A stretch of 49,916 nt of DNA from Methanothrix sp. GTDB taxonomy: Archaea > Halobacteriota > Methanosarcinia > Methanotrichales > Methanotrichaceae. Position numbers and translations under genes: made by a program. Each line of letters starts with the position of its first letter. Positions within the stretch are counted from its first letter, which is position 1. Below are positions 47,193-49,916 of this stretch, piece after piece. The stretch is from the NCBI RefSeq assembly GCF_026419855.1, contig NZ_JAOAKP010000007.1:1-49916 (forward strand), given 5' to 3'. The notes beneath the pieces are model-generated. The model was not told the DNA's origin and did no database searches. It saw nothing but the letters and a program-made list of their open reading frames with translations.

Positions 47193-48395
47193 ATGAATGC
47201 CAATCCTGAAGATCATTTTAAGGACCTTTGGGTGATATCCTTTGTGGGCAGGGACCGGCCCGGCCTCATACGTGATATTCTCCAGCTCCCGGCAGAGCGT
47301 AACGTGAACATAGTGGATATGGACCAGAGGGTTCTCCAGGGGCTGTTCGTCATGTCTGTGGTCGCGGATTTCAGCAGAGCTGAGATCACACCAAAAGAGC
47401 TCGAGAAGGAGATGCAGAGACGCTCCGGTTCCCTTGACGTGCAGTGCATGTTCCTGCCGCTGGAGAGGTACCGTGGGATAAGAAGGAGCAGGAAGAACCT
47501 CTACGTCGTCACGATTCTCGCGCGGGACAGGGTCGGCATAATAAGAGATGTCGCATCTGTTGCGTCCGCCAGAGAGATAAATATCGAGAGGGCCGCGGTG
47601 ACCGCTCGCGGCGATCTGATATCGATAGAGTTTGTGATGGACTTCGGGGAATCCGATCCGGATGAGTGCAGGGAGTGGATCAGATCAGAGTGCGAGCGCC
47701 TGGGTCTTGATGTTGTGGTCCAGAGACTGGATAAGGCCCAGAAGGAGAAGCGCCTGATCGTCTTCGACATGGATATGACGATTGTGGACTTCGAGATAAT
47801 AAACAGGCTTGCAAGCTTCGCTGGTGTCGATGATGAGGTCAGGCGGATAACAGACAAGGCTATGAACGGCGAGATCGATTTCGAGGAGTCGCTCAGACGT
47901 CGTGTGAGGCTTCTGAAGGGCATGCCTGTCTCGGCACTGAAGGAGATCGCAGATCAGCTCTCACTGACTCCCGGCTCGGAGGAGCTCATACACCACCTGA
48001 AGCAGATGGGTTACAAGATAGCGCTGATAAGCGGAGGATTCACGTACTTCACAGATGTCCTGAAGGAGCGCCTCGGTTTCGACTACACATTCGCCAATGA
48101 GCTCGAGATAAAGGATGGCCGTCTGACAGGAGAGATAAAAGGAGATATCATCGATGCAGAGGCGAAGGGGGAGATAGTCAAGCGGCTCGCTGAGATGGAG
48201 GGGATAAGCCCCGACAACGTAGTCGCAGTCGGAGATGGAGCGAATGACTGTATCATGATACAGAACGCAGGCCTCGGAGTGGCATTCAATGCGAAGGACG
48301 TGCTGAAGAAGGTCTCCGACGGATCGATATCCAGGGAAAATCTGCTCGGGTTGCTGAATATTCTGGGGCTTGCTGACAGAAAAAGCCTGCTCTGA
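47193..48395 (+). CDS. serB: Phosphoserine phosphatase with two N-terminal ACT domains
   Basis: This enzyme converts phosphoserine to serine. Residues 13-85 and about 100-175 are ACT-like domains (VSFVGRDRPGLIRDI and VTILARDRVGIIRDVASVASAREIN). Residues 188-400 form a HAD phosphatase with the nucleophile motif DMDMTIVDF, ALISGGFTYFTD (motif II) and VGDGANDCIMIQNAG (motif IV). The 400-residue length shows a complete double-ACT SerB, longer than the roughly 210-residue single-domain forms. It precedes an M1 element. Confidence 0.94.
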   Translation: MNANPEDHFKDLWVISFVGRDRPGLIRDILQLPAERNVNIVDMDQRVLQGLFVMSVVADFSRAEITPKELEKEMQRRSGSLDVQCMFLPLERYRGIRRSRKNLYVVTILARDRVGIIRDVASVASAREINIERAAVTARGDLISIEFVMDFGESDPDECREWIRSECERLGLDVVVQRLDKAQKEKRLIVFDMDMTIVDFEIINRLASFAGVDDEVRRITDKAMNGEIDFEESLRRRVRLLKGMPVSALKEIADQLSLTPGSEELIHHLKQMGYKIALISGGFTYFTDVLKERLGFDYTFANELEIKDGRLTGEIKGDIIDAEAKGEIVKRLAEMEGISPDNVVAVGDGANDCIMIQNAGLGVAFNAKDVLKKVSDGSISRENLLGLLNILGLADRKSLL

Positions 48396-48508
48396 ATGGC
48401 TTTGTTGTGGAAGTTCGCTCGATTTTCAGCCAAATTTGGACAATCAAGGAGATTCCCGATCCGAAGTGCCTCTTTGTGGTGCAGACCTTCGATTGTCCAG
48501 GCATAAAA

Positions 48509-48646
48509 CCTAAGCTCCCCATAATTTAGGCATATGGACCGCAGAATACTGAATATTTGTGGGTAATGGCACAGTTATCTTCTAAGAAAAGCAGCATCAT
48601 TCGCCACAGTTCCGTCTCACCTCGCCTAAATGATGAGGAGCTCAGG
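48509..48646 (+). mobile_element. MITE-like element M1, copy C
   Basis: This 138-bp element begins CCTAAGCTCC and ends so that its reverse complement reads CCTGAGCTCC. It is flanked by a perfect 6-bp direct repeat ATAAAA (48503-48508 and 48647-48652). It lies between the convergent serB and the metal-binding protein gene, with no protein coded. Confidence 0.9.
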
Positions 48647-48682
48647 ATAAAAAGTATGGAGTGCTCCTCCGCGGGGTGAAGA

Positions 48683-49480
48683 TCAAGTGGCTGCGGCAAC
48701 CGCTGCAAGCAGCGACTCTCCGTTGTGGAGAATCATCTTATCGAGCGTCTCCGTTCCCTCGACCGCCCCCGGGAAGTTGGTGAGGACAACATGCGTGGCG
48801 TTTATCTCGCCGGCGATCTGCTCGCCAACCTTCACACCGCTCTGGAGATTGTCCACGACTATGGATGCGTTGTTACTCCTGCCCACTTCTATCAAATCGT
48901 TAACGTCCTTCAGCGAGAGCTTCTCCTCGGAGGCGTATGTCTTCACTATATCAAATCCCATCCATGAGACGAAGCCGGACTGCCATTCCATGCACAGGAC
49001 CTTCACGTTCTCCGTACCAGCCTCCTTGGCCCTCTCGCTCAGGGTCCTGGAGACGTTCTGGAAGCGCTCGACCAGCATTTCCGCTCTCCTATCGTACTCC
49101 TCTGCATGCTCCGGATCGGCCTCCTTGAGAGCAGCCGCGATCTGCATGGTCTTATTTATCGCCATCTGAGGCGTGTTCCATGGACCGGAGAGCACTATCA
49201 CCTTCTGATCAGGTCTTGTGACGTTCTTCAGCCATCCCTCCATTCCATGCTGGAATATTATGCTCGCCTCGTTCAGAGCGGCGACCTGCGATGGCTTAAG
49301 ATCCCAGTGGTCTGGACATACGCCTGAGGATACTATGTAGGTGACATCGACATTATCCCCGCCCACGCTCTTTATGAGATCCTCAAGCGTGGAGGTCGTG
49401 GCAACTATCTTGATCGGCTCAGCAGATGCTGAGTATGTAACAATTAGCGATAAAATCAAAAGCAATATTGCTTTCTTCAT
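48683..49480 (-). CDS. Metal ABC transporter substrate-binding protein (ZnuA/TroA-like)
   Basis: This cluster A-I type binding protein captures Zn(II), Mn(II) or a related metal. The signal peptide MKKAILLLILSLIVTYSASA starts at the ATG 49480, a better start than GTG 49489. A metal region appears in GVCPDHWDLKPSQVAAL. A long helix linker and NNASIVVDNLQSGVKVGEQIAGEINATHVVLTNFPG follow. The length of 265 is typical of the group. No permease or ATPase gene is next to it. An M1 element sits downstream. The metal is not decided by sequence. Confidence 0.85.
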   Translation of the reverse strand: MKKAILLLILSLIVTYSASAEPIKIVATTSTLEDLIKSVGGDNVDVTYIVSSGVCPDHWDLKPSQVAALNEASIIFQHGMEGWLKNVTRPDQKVIVLSGPWNTPQMAINKTMQIAAALKEADPEHAEEYDRRAEMLVERFQNVSRTLSERAKEAGTENVKVLCMEWQSGFVSWMGFDIVKTYASEEKLSLKDVNDLIEVGRSNNASIVVDNLQSGVKVGEQIAGEINATHVVLTNFPGAVEGTETLDKMILHNGESLLAAVAAAT

Positions 49481-49574
49481 ACTAATCACAAATTATTGTT
49501 TATTAAGTTCTATATTTAAATTTTATGGTAATAAGATGGCCAAACCTTTATCAAATCGGGCTTGAAATTCTATG

Positions 49575-49688
49575 AGCATGCGGATTATAGTATTCCGCAT
49601 AAGTTGATATAATATTGCATACTACATAAAATCGTGTATGAAGTGCGACATGTCCAGCAAATTTTAAATTAGCTTATATGAAGTGATG
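49575..49688 (-). repeat. AT-rich repeat, inverted copy of 5-195
   Basis: The reverse complement runs parallel to the repeat at the start of the window: cacttcatataag, then ctaatttaaaat, gctgga, ttttatgtagtatg, aatattatatcaa, cttatgcggaatactataat. It lies in the upstream region of the metal-binding protein gene. No protein is coded. Confidence 0.75.
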
Positions 49689-49698
49689 CAAAGGACTA

Positions 49699-49722
49699 TA
49701 AGTTGCTAAACACACAAGAGCG
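49699..49722 (+). repeat. 24-bp repeat, copy 2 of 2
   Basis: This matches 27670-27693 at 23 of 24 bases (gctaaacacacaagagcg against gctgaacacacaagagcg). It lies 10 bases past the AT-rich repeat. The function is unknown. Confidence 0.6.
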
Positions 49723-49799
49723 TTATGATAAACAACTGAAGTTGTAATTATGTATAAGTCGATATGTCAACAAGAGTGTATCAATTTTCAGCCGCTACT

Positions 49800-49916
49800 C
49801 TCCCCGGGTATCCCCCGACACCCTATACAAATTGCGAGCCCCGCCGGTTCTGTGGAGACGGGGCTCTCCGGAGAATCAGCAGAACAGGCTTCTCACTACC
49901 TCTGTCAGTATTGGCC
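49800..49916. other. Window edge: GC-rich hairpins, possible gene end
   Basis: GAGCCCCG (about 49838) and CGGGGCTC form an 8-bp stem with a loop near ccggttctgtggaga. A further stem GGGTATC/GACACCC lies beside it. On the minus strand about 30 codons are open from the edge to a TAG near 49825. This could be the end of a gene, perhaps from a TnpB-type element, or an RNA structure; the window ends too soon. Confidence 0.3.

Overview
The window reads as ordinary chromosome of a methanogenic archaeon, most likely of the Methanothrix (Methanosaeta) type; the genus is an inference. The evidence is archaeal information-processing genes (eIF1A, eIF5A, RIO1, RIO2, a Dim2-like KH protein), methanogen-specific genes (McrC, coenzyme F430 genes cfbA/cfbE/cfbD, an F420-dehydrogenase beta-type protein, an MfnF-like methanofuran protein, Sep-tRNA:Cys-tRNA synthase, a tetraether-synthase-like radical SAM protein), TATA-type promoters, and several AT-rich non-coding repeats between otherwise GC-moderate genes. 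I see no rRNA operon, CRISPR array, prophage or complete transposase gene.

Layout. 0-5.2 kb: argH, an OBG-type GTPase with TGS domain and an FrhB/FpoF-family protein (all minus), then an MfnF-like protein (plus). 5.2-10.5 kb: a minus-strand run of a site-2 protease, a KH protein, RIO1 and eIF1A, then phosphoglycerate mutase and McrC. 10.5-11.2 kb: a nest of three small non-autonomous mobile elements. 11.2-19.4 kb: DUF460 protein, RIO2, isocitrate dehydrogenase, and purS-purQ-purL with an unusual double PurS. 19.5-23.1 kb: a second copy of a mobile element, a 36-residue-repeat secreted protein, a GDPD fused to a Cys-rich domain, SepCysS and a small unknown protein. 23.2-25.9 kb: cfbA-cfbE-cfbD. 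26.1-32.5 kb: DUF1805 and radical SAM proteins, then the cimA/leuA-ilvB-ilvN-ilvC operon with a terminator. 32.7-35.2 kb: a CbiM/CbiN-type metal uptake pair, a winged-helix protein and a lipoprotein. 35.7-36.4 kb: rubredoxin-ferritin. 36.5-42.7 kb: cell-surface proteins around a tRNA-Leu(CAG). 43-48.4 kb: eIF5A, an HPr-kinase-like protein, the Tes-like radical SAM enzyme divergent from a TrmB-type regulator, and a double-ACT SerB. 48.7-49.5 kb: an orphan metal-binding ABC substrate-binding protein.

Together the genes cover translation and ribosome assembly, amino acid and purine synthesis, nickel/cobalt uptake with F430 synthesis and MCR activation, and envelope proteins.

The most unusual observations are these. 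(1) Two genes (eIF1A and the citramalate/isopropylmalate synthase) have no upstream in-frame ATG, GTG or TTG. Each instead has a mini-ORF whose TGA stop sits inside a Shine-Dalgarno sequence 6-7 bases before an in-frame CTG. (2) Several families of roughly 115-140 bp inverted-repeat elements have target-site duplications readable in the sequence, including one nested inside another with the empty site preserved about 4.5 kb away. (3) PurS is a tandem duplication fused in one chain. (4) The two ends of the window carry inverted copies of one AT-rich repeat. Nothing here is a clearly new defence or metabolic system. All identities rest on motif recognition, without database searches.
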